Source: Paratinospora sagittata (Eukaryota > Streptophyta > Magnoliopsida > Ranunculales > Menispermaceae). From it: a stretch of 64,000 bases of DNA. Positions 22,036-33,100 of the stretch are shown here, one piece after another. Position 1 is the first letter of the stretch. Every line of letters begins with the position of its first letter. The position numbers were made by a program, and so were the translations under genes. The DNA lies in the NCBI GenBank assembly GCA_035771175.1, contig CM069598.1, positions 17,097,438 through 17,161,437 of the forward strand, in the 5' to 3' direction. The notes under the pieces are model-generated. The model saw only the letters and a program-made list of their open reading frames with translations, was not told the origin of the DNA and searched no databases.

Positions 22036-24839
22036 CCAAATATGTACAATAATATTTAGGACAACTCTCATCTCTTAATTTTTATTTTCTTTTTGTTTTA
22101 TGTTAAGAATCAAGAAGTTTATACTATTAAACGAAAAAGAAGCAAAGAAGCTAGCAAGCAAAGAAGAATCCACCAAAGTAGAAGCTTGCAACTTTGGTGC
22201 TTCCCAAACAATACGAAATAAGACAACAAAATTGTGATAAAATAAGTCTTTAATACATAACATGTTTTTGTGCATATCAAATTACATCATAAAAGAATTT
22301 ATACTAAAATTATAAAAATATGTCGTCACTTAGTGCCACATGCTAGCTATATACATCGTTTGTTGCGGCACAAATGATCTCTATTGTATTGTCACAATGG
22401 GGGCTGAAAAAGGATGACGAAAATTATCTAGACCGCTGATATTTTGCAATTAATTATCAGGTACATTGCACATGACCATGATCATGATCGAAGGGCTCAT
22501 CATGTGTCTTCATAATTGCCTCTAGCATAAGTGCAACTCCTTTACCTGGCTCTCGCCCTCCCCTAGGCCTCGTCTACCTTTTCCTATTCAATTTCCTTTT
22601 AGATTGAGTTCTACATTTGACTGTCTCTCTTCAACTGACATAAGGTCCTCTTGTAATGCCGTATTTAATGGGTCAACCCCAACATGTGTACTTGTATCAA
22701 ACAACACGAAACAATTTTGATATGAGGTTGACGACATAGCATGAGAAAATGAATCAAATCGAGTAGTAGGGGTAAAAGAACTCCGGTGAAATGTGGACAA
22801 TGATTCCTCTGTGGTTCTCATCTTTACCATATGCTCTACATGTGTCCTTTCCAATGCAGTTATTGAAATTCTTTCAATATCCCTCAGGACAGATATGTCA
22901 TTTTTCCGATTACGCTAGTGAACCTAAGTCAAGATGTTAGCCTGAACAAAAAAAATTACACAAGTTAAAATAAAGGACTATAAAAAATAATTTAAAAAAT
23001 ATAAAAAGCAAAATGTATGTTCTCATTAATTAATTGATAGTTGCTCCACTTACGTCATATACTTTCAAGTTATCGACCGATACCATATTATATACAGGTT
23101 AAAATAATCGAGGTTAGGAGATGCATGACCCTGAGCAACATAACCCTTATAGACCACCATTCAATCACTATCAGCCTGTATAAGTATCATGATTTTTCAA
23201 CGTTGATATATTTTTATTTTTATTTTAATTCATCCTCACTACTAATTCAACCACGTGGCATACTAGTTATTTTAATTATCTTTTATTTATTTTAAAAAAC
23301 ATAAAAATAATAAGCAATCTTTTGTTAATCATGTTTTTTTTAGTAGCCATTTAATTATTGTATATAGTTTATAATCTGTAAATATATCAGTACTTACCAA
23401 CGTGCATTGCACATGCCCTTTCATTATTGTACAATAAAAATTGAAAGATGGGGTTAGTCCGAAAATGAGTGTTGGAACTGTTAGGTGGAATTATTCATAG
23501 ATACATTTATTATAAAATATCAAATATATAGGATAGCCAAGGGCATAAAAGACCAGACCCATATGACAACCATGCTCAAATGAATGAGTGTGTTAATATT
23601 TACCTGATAATTCTACAAAAATAGCTAGTGAATATGTTAGAGAGGATCAGAGATCTCATGTATCCATTTTTTACATTTTCTTTCAGTAAGTCAATAATTA
23701 ATGAGATGATGGGGAATTCCAGCTAGCTTTCTTGCAATTGCTCACTATTGAATGATTTTTTCAACTCTAGTTTGAAATTATAAAAGATAACTAGTATATA
23801 AAACAATAGATCAAAAACTGCCAATTTATTAAGATTATTGAACAAATCTAACAAGAAACTAGATAACTACATACACAAGCCAAACAAAAAACATCTAACC
23901 AGGATCACTAAGTAAGGAAGTATGTGCATAATACCTATGCAAATCCATGTAAACCTATTGTAACAAACAATTGTTGATGAACAGTAATGTAACTCTGTGA
24001 AGAACAAGTTGAGATTGGATGTCAGGGCATTTCCAAAATGTTTGACAGAAGATTTTATCACGAGTTTATAAAAGAATCAGGCTAGAATATTCATGAAGTA
24101 AATGACAGTTTTCTCATGGGAAATAATTTCTCCATCTCGGTGAAATTTATTATTGCATTTCATCTTTACTTTTTCTTTCACTTTTATCTTTTTCTTTTCT
24201 TTTCTATTGGATCAATGGATTGGTCGAACTAAGAACATCTAATCTAACAAACCATAGTACTATAGATGTAAAATAATTAATAAAAATACTAAAAATAAAA
24301 CTAACAAAATAAATGATCGTCGTTGAAGGTTTCGAGCAGACGAAGAAAGTGAAAGAGAGCAGCCCGTTGGAAAAGACGCCGGAGAGGAAGAGAAAACCGC
24401 CGGAGAGGGAGAGAAGAGAGACGTATGTTTAGAGTAAGAGAGAATGGAGAAAGAGATAATCGGATGGAAAGAGAGAGAATGAGAGACGAATCACAACTGG
24501 CTGAGAGATCTCGCAAGAAAAAGTCGCTGAGAATAGTGGCGAGAGATATCGTCAGAGGAAAAAGGGGTGGGGTGCGTTAGGGTTTGAACTGCTATTACGT
24601 TTTTTTTCCTCAAATTGCAATAACTACGATTTTTAATCGCAATAAGTTTTTTTTTTTTTTTTTCTGATGCCTTTAGTTAAAAAAAAATTGTTCTGAACAC
24701 CTTCGACGTGGCAAATGCGTCCACGTGGAAGATTACTGTTGAAAGTTGGGAATATGTGTCGTTACTTTTAAAACATTGGTATTAATGACATAATTTTGAT
24801 TAATTAAGTTAATCAAATCAAAAACTCGGGTGCCCTCCT
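22036..24839. other. Unclassified AT-rich intergenic DNA with weak coding traces
   Basis: No gene recognised. On the minus strand 22588-22854 is an 88-codon ORF of mixed composition (includes THVEHMVKMRTTEESLSTFH) that could be a worn transposase or DNA-binding protein fragment, but no domain is identifiable. A GA-rich stretch (24330-24560) gives Ser/Arg-rich chance ORFs on the minus strand. Ends of a DNA element may be present but none could be paired. Confidence 0.3.
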
Positions 24840-25031
24840 TGTAACTCCCCGTATGTACGAGTTAAACTTGTACGTTGACTAATACGTATTGTCAGACATA
24901 TTTGTACGCGTACACTTATGTACATGACTTTTAGATAGTGTGAATGCATGTATTTTAGGGCTATTGGTAACCTAGGAGGCTTGTTGTATCATAAAATGCC
25001 CAATACTTAGTAAAATTTCGAATTTGGGTGC

Positions 25032-25190
25032 AAGAAGCGTGCTTCCTAAAGGGAGAAGCGTGCTCCTGTGGCAAACCCTAGAGTACAATTTCTGAAAAGT
25101 TCAGAGAAGCGCGCTCCTCACCCATTTTTCAGAAACCCAATTTTTTTGGTAGAGAGAAGCACGCTCCCACGAGGGAGAAGCATGCTCCTC
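25032..25190. repeat. Five dispersed near-palindromic GAGAAGCRYGCTCC motifs in the solo LTR
   Basis: Copies: AGAAGCGTGCTTCC, GAGAAGCGTGCTCCT, GAGAAGCGCGCTCCT, GAGAAGCACGCTCCC, GAGAAGCATGCTCCT, spaced 20-60 bp apart. Each is close to a palindrome (GAAGC..GCTTC). Clustered repeats in the upstream part of an LTR often act as transcription-factor sites; that role here is an inference. Confidence 0.6.
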
Positions 25191-25856
25191 GGTGGGCTTG
25201 CAACTTTTTTTAAAAAATCGTGGAGCCAGTTTGTGCTCATTTTAAACAAGATTCTCGACCTTTCTAGCTCATTTTGAGTTGACTGAGCTGGGAGAATTGC
25301 AAAGCAACAGAAGAGGAAGAAGGGTTTGAGCTTGGATAGCAAAATCAAAGGTAAGAATCATGGTTTTTGAGGTTAAAAATTGCAGATTCTTGTTGTTCAC
25401 TTCAAGTTGCTTAACATATGTGACAAGCATGTGATTTCTATGGTTAGATTGGAAGCTTATAAATGAGGGTTTTGAGCTAGAATTGAAAGAATTGCTGGCT
25501 AAAACCATAGGTAAATGATTCTTTGTTGCTTTGTGATCAATTTGGGGGCAAATTTATGGATTTTCCATGGTTGAAGTTGATGTTCCAGAATTTTTGGGTA
25601 AGAGTTTTGGGAACAAAATTTCAATGGTGAATTGTTGTAATTTGTTGAGTATTATGATTGAAAATTGATCTTGCATGATTGGTAATGTGAATATGCAGAG
25701 ATTGAGATAAAAAATCGATGAATTTCGGGTTTGGTGAAGAACACAAGTGAGGTACTTGTGTTGGATCTGTGTTAAGGTTGGAAAATTGGCTAAGTGTGTG
25801 TACTGTGGACTTAGGCAAAAATCCTGTGATTGTGAGTATTTCTAATGGTTTTTATG

Positions 25857-26724
25857 TATTGGTGCAATATTTGACCAACACCAATAGACGATGTGGAGGA
25901 GGGTAGATGCTGATCTGGAACTCGTCAGAGTGCTGGAGAAATTGTCGAAGGTTGGTTATCTAAAAGAGGAAAAACAGGAGAATACATGCTATTGTAAGGA
26001 ACACCGGTGTGGTGTCGGCCAAAGACCCTTTGATGCCTAAGTTAGTTTAGAGCTTAGTCGTACTAAACTCAGTCGAGAATGGCTTCGAGTTTTCTTACCT
26101 CCCCCTTAGGGTTTATGGTTTTTTTTATAGAGAGGGCTTGAGGTCTTTGGCATTGTCGTAGTGTTGTTGTAGAATCAAGAATCCAAACCGTGCTGGGAGA
26201 GCGTGTTTGATTCCTAGTGGAATTAGGAAGGTCTGATACGATCCTTAATGGATTAGGATAACTTATCAGCCTTCTAGTCGAATTGGTAGAGTATCTGGCC
26301 TTATTAGAGTCGAATTAGGAATAGATCTCAAACTTGTCGCAGTGGATCATGCTTTATCCCTATCTAATCGGGCGTTTCGTTGTCATTCGTTCCAGAGTAA
26401 GAGATCCATACAGGTCGGTATGCCGATCTGTAGTCTCTCATCCTACGGGCTTGATATTGAAGATATGGTATGTAACAAAATTGGTAGATAGTGGTCGGTA
26501 ATCCATGATATGGTTTACCGACCAGGTGGTTTCTAGTGTGAACCTAGCAGATATTATGGTTCATCTGGTCGGTATGTCCGACCATAGGCTCGAGCCATAT
26601 ACTTTGCTGAGTAATCCGCATTTTCTGTCCAGAACAAGTCTGTATATATGCCTGGTACATGTTACGTCTTACTGGACAAGACTAGCATGGCTGACGTGTC
26701 TTTTGATCGGTATATGGTCCAACA
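25857..26724 (-). repeat. 3' LTR of the Tat element
   Basis: 868 bp, starting TATTGGTGCAATATTTGACC and ending GGTATATGGTCCAACA. Homologous to 35621-36489 throughout. The outer end is TATTGG where the other LTR has TGTTGG, so the TG terminal dinucleotide has mutated. Confidence 0.85.
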
Positions 26725-26734
26725 ATTTCCCTCA
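26725..26734 (-). other. Polypurine tract of the Tat element
   Basis: On the minus strand GAGGGAAAT immediately precedes the 3' LTR (TGTTGGACC). Purine-rich and in the correct place to prime plus-strand DNA synthesis. Confidence 0.55.
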
Positions 26735-27110
26735 AGCTCCGAGCAAGACGAATTTCTTAGAGATTACACGAAATGTCAAATACTGATGTAATTAATGCAC
26801 ATGATAGTTGTGCTCTGAAAATTGCGCAGACGTGCACCCCCTGACAGCCCGGTCGTCCTTGCACCTCTTTTAACTGTTGGACGTTGATTTTGCCTCGAGA
26901 TTTGTGCTCATCATTACGCCTTGCAGGTTGTTTGCCTTCAAATAGAAGTTTGGTCATTTGCTTTTTATTCATCAACTGCACTCTGAGAGATCGGTAATCG
27001 CTTGCTCGACTTTTCTAGTCTTCCATTCTTGCGCGGTAACTCCTTACTCCGAGTTTTTTCTTTTGTCTTTCTGCTAGGTAGTCTGTAGGTACAGTCCTTA
27101 GGCTATTTAG

Positions 27111-29381
27111 ATGGCTTCCTCTAGCATTGATCCCCTTGCTGACCAGATAACTTCTTCTTCGTCCTTTATGGAAGTCTCCTACGAGGACCTCTTTCCGGAA
27201 GGAGAAGAGGAAGTTAGGGCTAACCCTCAGGTTGGAAGGGATACTTTAGTTCTGTCCTCCTCCGAGGACTCTGAGGAAATCGAGGACTCTGAGGATACCG
27301 AGGAGGACGAGGAGGTGCTTGATGTTGCACATCTCTTAGTCGATAGGTCACAGAGTGGTCGGACACACGTATCCTCTAAGCCCGAAGACACCGGGGTAGG
27401 TGAAATTTTCTAACTCGGTAGACCGTATTCCTTCTAAGATAACGGAGCACCATCTTGCTCAGTTGAGGAGGGAGGTCAGTATACCAAATCGCATAGGGTT
27501 GAGGGCACCTACTCCTAGGGACCGAGCTAGCCATCCTAAGAAAGAAGAGGTTACTCTGTACACCAACCTGTTTGAGGATGGATTGACCCTGCCCCTTCAC
27601 TTGCCGCTATGTCGCCTACTTAAACATATCCGAGTCGCCCCTTCTCAGCTCAACCCCAATGTGTGGAGGGACATTCTGAGCTGCCTTGTGCTCTGGAAAG
27701 AGAAAAGCTGGCCGGAGTTCAATTTTCAGGACTTTGCCCTCGCATACCAACTAAAGTCCCACCCGAGATGTAGTAGGTGATACTACGTATCGACTCATCA
27801 GGGTGCCAACCCCTGATCACTGAGAACCCAACTTCTAATAAATCATGGAAAGATAAGTGGTTTTTTGCTTCGGGGGAGTGGGCGGATGTAGCTGGCGTAC
27901 CGACCATTTTCGGAAAACCAGGTACCGAGCTTACCTCTATCCCTTGTGTTTATTTCTCATCTTTTTCGCTTTTCTTAGCAGGTACTTCGGATAGACCGAG
28001 CAGGGAGGAAGCATTTGACTTCTCTCGTATTGACGAAATCTACCAGCTTCCTTTTGTGGATCGTCGGTACAAAGTAATCCTTACGCCCGAGAGACTATAC
28101 CGGGCTGGTATTATCACAGAGAAAAAAGTTTTCTCACGACGTAAGTTTGACTTATAATGCTTTGATTTTGTACTGATCAATTTTTAAGTTTTGAACTGAA
28201 ATGTTGTGTTTGTGATGTAGGTTTTTTTTTCTCCCAACTCTACCGTCAAGAAAGGGAAGAAGAAGAAAATAGATAAATCTGAAGAGATGGCCCCGAAGAG
28301 AGCTATTGGTCGGTACACTGTCGACCCGTCCTTGCTAAGGAGCCTCTCTGCTGAACAAGCTACTGCTGCTCAGGGATCGGCAGTGAGATCTCCAAGCAGC
28401 GGCCCGAAAAAGACTTTGGCTTCTAAAGGGAAAACTCCGATAGCTTCCTCCTAGCAGGAAGGCTCACTTGCCAGGTAAACGAGGTTGGTGGGAGCCAAGT
28501 CAAAGTCCCCTGCTCCTACTGACTAGGGGCTGCCAAGAAGGCGAGGTTTGGAAAGGCCGAGCGCCTTACAACTAAGATTGGGGATATCAATTTGAACATA
28601 AACAACTATCAAGTCAGTGTCCCCAACGCCTTCTCAATTAAGATGAAGGACGAGGACATGTTTGAGAGCATGGCCGATGCCTTCGTGAAGTTTGTGGAGG
28701 TGAGTTCGCTTATTAATCCACTTTGGTGCCTATATGATCTTCCTCTATAATTTTTGACTTGGTTCTTCTTGGCCTTGCAGGCTGCTGCTCAGAATGTGAC
28801 AACCTCTGTCTCATCAAAAGTCACTACGCTAAATTTCAGGAGGCAGTAAAGGATGCCCAGACAACCTCGCTAATTTGGGAGTCCAAGGTTGTAGCTCGGG
28901 ATGCCGAGATTAAGAAGTTGAAGGAGCAGGTAAAGCTGAAAGAAATTGAAGTGGAGTCAGTCTAGGACGAGCTGACCAGGTACCAGACTCAGTTTCGAGC
29001 CACTATCGAAACCACAACTGAAAAACTCTACCAAGCCTGAGTGGATGAGGCTTGCGTCAAGGCAGTGATTGTCTACCGAGTGGATTTAAAGGAGTTTTTG
29101 GCGACTCAGTAGACTGGAAGGGCTTCTTCAAGTGGGCCAGCTCGGCAACTAGAGAGGGAGTAGTAGAGGGGAAGGATGGGGCTGAAGACATTTCTTCCGA
29201 CCAGGGTGCTACACCTGCGGTTCCGGGGTCATCATCCGAGCAGCCACAGGCTGGTGCTACCACCACGGCTCCGGGGACATCATCCGAGCAGCCTCAAATT
29301 GTGGACTCCGAGGAGGAGACAAGCCGAGCTGATGAGCCAGTCAGTTTGATTGAGATCGTGCGCCGTTCCACTGGTCCATAG
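27111..29381 (+). pseudogene. Antisense ORF region of the Tat element (Transposase_28-like, decayed or spliced)
   Basis: Lies on the plus strand, opposite to gag-pol. It starts with an acidic segment (27111-27413, with SEDSEEIEDSEDTEEDEEVL). Next comes a part with LYTNLFEDGLTLPLHLPLCR and RVAPSQLNPNVWRDILSC (27400-27780), resembling the plant 'putative gypsy type transposon' family (PF04195). Then KWFFASGEWADVAGVPTIFG (~27855) and YQLPFVDRRYKVILTPERLY (~28041-28105), a coiled coil with KSHYAKFQEAVKDAQTTSLI (28759-28965), and a repeated SSEQPQ tail. Candidate introns are 27921-27981, 28141-28220 and 28700-28780, all GT..AG. Frame changes near 27400 and 27780 are not explained by these introns and look like indels. 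The family call is from memory. Confidence 0.6.
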
Positions 29382-29557
29382 TCATAAAAGGTTTCTTTAA
29401 TCTCGGCTGTGCCTTTTGTAATGGACCTGCGCGCCTTAATGATTTTACCTTCTCTGTTCCTCCTCGTATTCTGCTTCGATATTAATGAAATGTATGTTTT
29501 TGTTCATACCTGATTCTCTTGCACTGTGAATTTGGACTTAGCTTTTTTCCAAAGAGT

Positions 29558-29995
29558 TTGTCGCGTAATGAGGTTAGTGAGTTGCGGTTTCATGCCGATT
29601 TCTTTACTTAGTTTTCTCTAAGTGTTTGTTGGGTCATGAGGTCGGTGGATCGTAGATTTCTGCTGATCTCTTTACTTAATTTCTTCAAGTATTTGTCGCA
29701 TCGTAAGGTCAGTAGGCAACATTCGACTCCCTACTGCGCTATGAACCTTTAGGTTCTCTTCTCGGTAGCGGTTTGATCGCCGTTCCAAGGCACTTCAAGG
29801 GTTAGTGACCCCTCTTCTCGGTGGTATCTGCCCTTCTGGGGCAGTACCCCAAGGCACTCTTGACCGTGGTCATCTTCTCGGTAGGTACGTAGTTACAGCT
29901 TGGTACCCGCAAGGCATTTTAGGGTCGGGACCCTTCTTCTCGGTGGCTTCCGATCTGGTCGGTAGTCCCAGGGTACTTTTATTTGTAGATCGTAG
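29558..29995. repeat. Two tandem-repeat arrays between antisense ORF and integrase of the Tat element
   Basis: Array 1 (about 29558-29720): three ~70-bp units around TTGTCG.(G)TAATGAGGT(C)AGT. Array 2 (29758-29995): four 56-62 bp units starting CTTCTCGGT at 29758, 29814, 29874 and 29936, each containing CCAAGGCACTTT-type sequence. Tandem arrays in the region before the 3' LTR are typical of Tat/Ogre elements and have been linked to satellite DNA birth. Confidence 0.65.
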
Positions 29996-30149
29996 ACGTA
30001 GTTTGTTGAACAAAGCCTCTTGCTTATTGTAGAAAAATCTCGAACAAACACTTGTAGAAATCTAAAAGTAAAACTAGAGGTAACCAATACCTCGACAAAT
30101 ACTGTAACATAACTACTGAGCTGTTACTACTACTGCTAACACCTACTGG

Positions 30150-33100
30150 TAATACTTCTTGAGGTGCTATGCATTCCAGGGCTTAGGAATTCTTCTTCCT
30201 GTCAGATCTTTGAGCTCGTACACCCCCGTGCGAAGTACTGCAGTGATCGTGTAAGGCCCTTCCTAGTTGGGACCGAGGGCGCCTGCTCCAGGTACACGTG
30301 TGTTCAACATGACCTTCCTTAGCACTAGGTCACCGACTTTGAAGCTTATATGCTTCACCTTGGCATTGTAGTACTTCGAGATCCTCTGTTGGTATGTTGT
30401 TAACTTGAGTTGTGTTTGTTCTCTTATTTCTTCGAGTAGATCCAGGTCGGTGCGCTGAGCCTCCATGTTCCTGGCTTCGACGAAGTAATAGGTCCTCAAG
30501 GTCGGTATCCCAAGCTCCACTGGTATGACGACCTCCATTCCGATAGCTAGGGACATTTATGTTTCTCCTGTGGCTATTCAGGAGGTAGTGCAATATGACC
30601 AGAGGACTTGAGGCATGTCCTCAGCCCACATTCTTTTCTTTTCCTCGAGCCTGGCCTTCAATGTGTGCTTGATAATCTTGTTCACGGCTTCTACCTGACC
30701 ATTAGCTTGAGGATGGGCTGGAGTAGAAAAAAATTGTCAAATACCCAGGTCCTCACAAAATGACCGGAACCTTGCATTGTCGAATTGTTTACCGTTATCA
30801 GATATGATAGCGTATGGGACATCAAAATGACACACAATTGACTACCAAATGAAGTGCGTGGTCTTCTGTTCAATAATATTTGCTAACAGTTCAGCTTCTA
30901 CCTATTTGGTGAAGTAGTCAACAGCAACAATTGCAAACTTGACCTGACCCTTACAGGTCGGTAGAGGTCCTATCAGATCCACTCCTCACGGAACAAAAGG
31001 CCACAGGCCTTGAATTGGAGAAAGATTTTTCGCCGGAGCTCGGATGTTTGTTCCATATTTTTGACAACTGTCACACTTCCGAGCTATCCTTATAGCGTCT
31101 GTGGATTGTTAATCAATAATAGCCTTGGCGAAGGACCTTGTATGCGAGAGCCCTTCCACCAAAATGGTGGCCACATACGCTTACATGAATTTTTTCCAGA
31201 ACTAGTTGTGCTTGTTTTTCCCGTAGGCATCTTAAATAAGGCATAGAAAAGCTGCGCCTATAGAGTTGATTGTCTATTATGGAATATCTAGCAGCTTGTC
31301 TTTGCACTTTTCTTGCTTTGGTCTTGTCCTCGGGGAGGTTGCTATTTTGTATGAAATCTTCAATCGGGTCCATCCATGATGGGTTCTGGCTGAGGCTGTC
31401 GACCTATTGGTCGGTACCCATTTTTTCAATACTCATTTCAGGTAAGAACTTCACCGAGACCTGGATCATGAGCTCGGCTTCTATGGAGGAGGCCAACTTG
31501 GAAAGGGCATCGACCAAGGTATTTTCTGTTCTCGGCACCTGCGTTAGTTCATATTCCTTAAACCTTCATAGCAGGGCCAGTGCTTCTTTCAAATATGCTT
31601 GCATTTTGTCGTTCTTGGCCTGATACTTTGATGTGACCTGCCCCGCGACGAGCTGAGAGTCGCAGTGGACGAGCAGTTTGTTCACCCCCCAGCTGAGAGC
31701 AAGTTGCAAGCCAGCCAGAAGTGCTTCGTACTCTGCTTTGTTATTAGATGCTAGAAAATCAAAGCGAAGAGCACACAAATGTTTCTCACCTTTGGAGGAG
31801 ATGAGCATTATTCCTGCTCCACATCCCTGCTTGCAAGAAAAGCCGTCGACGAACATCTTCCAAGCTTCTTCAGGGCACTGGTCGGACATATCTGAGGCAA
31901 CTTAAACAAAAAATCTGCTAATGCTTGACCCTTTATAGTTGTATGAGGTCGGTACTCAATGTCAAATTCACTCAACTCGATGGCTCACGTAGTCAACCGT
32001 CTGGATGTTTCTAACCTCAAGAGCACCTGTCTCAGGGTGCTTGTTGAGAACGAATATGGTGTGGGCCTGGGAGTAGGGTCTCAACTTTCGAGCTGAAGTG
32101 ACAAGCGCCAGTGCCAGCTTTTCAATCTCAGGATATCTCGTCTCTGCGTCGAGCAAAGACTTGCTGGTGTAGTACACCGCCTTCTGACTTCCTAACTCTT
32201 TTCTGACCAGGGCAGAACTAATAGCCGCTTCCGAAACTGCTAGGTATAGGAAGAGTTGTTCTCCATGAAGGGTTTTGAGAGAAAAAGAGCTTGACCTAGG
32301 TAAGCCTTTAGCTCCTGAAAGGCCTTCTCACACTCTGGGGTCCACTCCACTGCCTTCATTTTTATCAGCTTGAAGAACGAAAGACATCTGTCTGTAGACT
32401 TGGTGATGAACCTGCTCAATGCGGCTATGCACCCAGTAAGCCTCCGGACTTCTTTCACGGTGCGAGGTGACTGCATGTCGACCAAAACCTGAATTTTGTC
32501 GGGGCTAGCTTCAATTCCTCTTTGATTAATGAGGAATCCCAGAAATTTACCAGAGCTTACTCCAAAAGTGCATTTTGCCGGGTTGAGTTTCATATGGTAC
32601 TTTCTCAGTATCGTAAACACTTCTGACAGGTCGGTAGGATGAGCTACCGCTTCCACGCTTTTGAACAACATGCCGTCGACATAGGCATCCACGAGTTGGT
32701 CGATGCGGGGTAGCGGAAAACTATCTTTTGGGCAGACTTTGTTCAGATCAGTGAAGTTGACGCATGTTCTCCACTTTCTATTAGGTTTTTTACCATTACT
32801 ACGTTGGCCAACCAATCTGGGTATAATACTTCTCTGATGAAGCATGCCATCAATAACTTGTCTACCTATTCTTGTAAACCTTGAGCTCAGTCGAAACTGA
32901 GAGCCCTTATCTTCTGTCGAACTGGCCTGGCCTCCAGGTCGACATTTAGCCGGTGCACCATCATGCTAGTCGGTATACCAGACATGTCTTCATGGGACTT
33001 GGCAAAAATATATCTGTGTTCATGTAAGATACCGACTAGATGATCAGTGAGGGAGGGGCTCATTCCGGTACTGATCTTGAGCGTCCTTGCTGAATCTTCT

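Noticed and set aside
22588..22854. 88-codon minus-strand ORF
   Set aside because: Composition is protein-like but I recognise no domain, and the flanks carry stops. Mentioned only within the surrounding region.
24301..24516. Ser/Arg/Leu-rich minus-strand ORF
   Set aside because: It is the complement of a GA-rich low-complexity stretch; no domain or gene context.
22350..24720. Possible DNA transposon suggested by TTGCGGCAC and ATTGCAATAACTACG-type sequences
   Set aside because: I could not pair terminal inverted repeats or find a target duplication.
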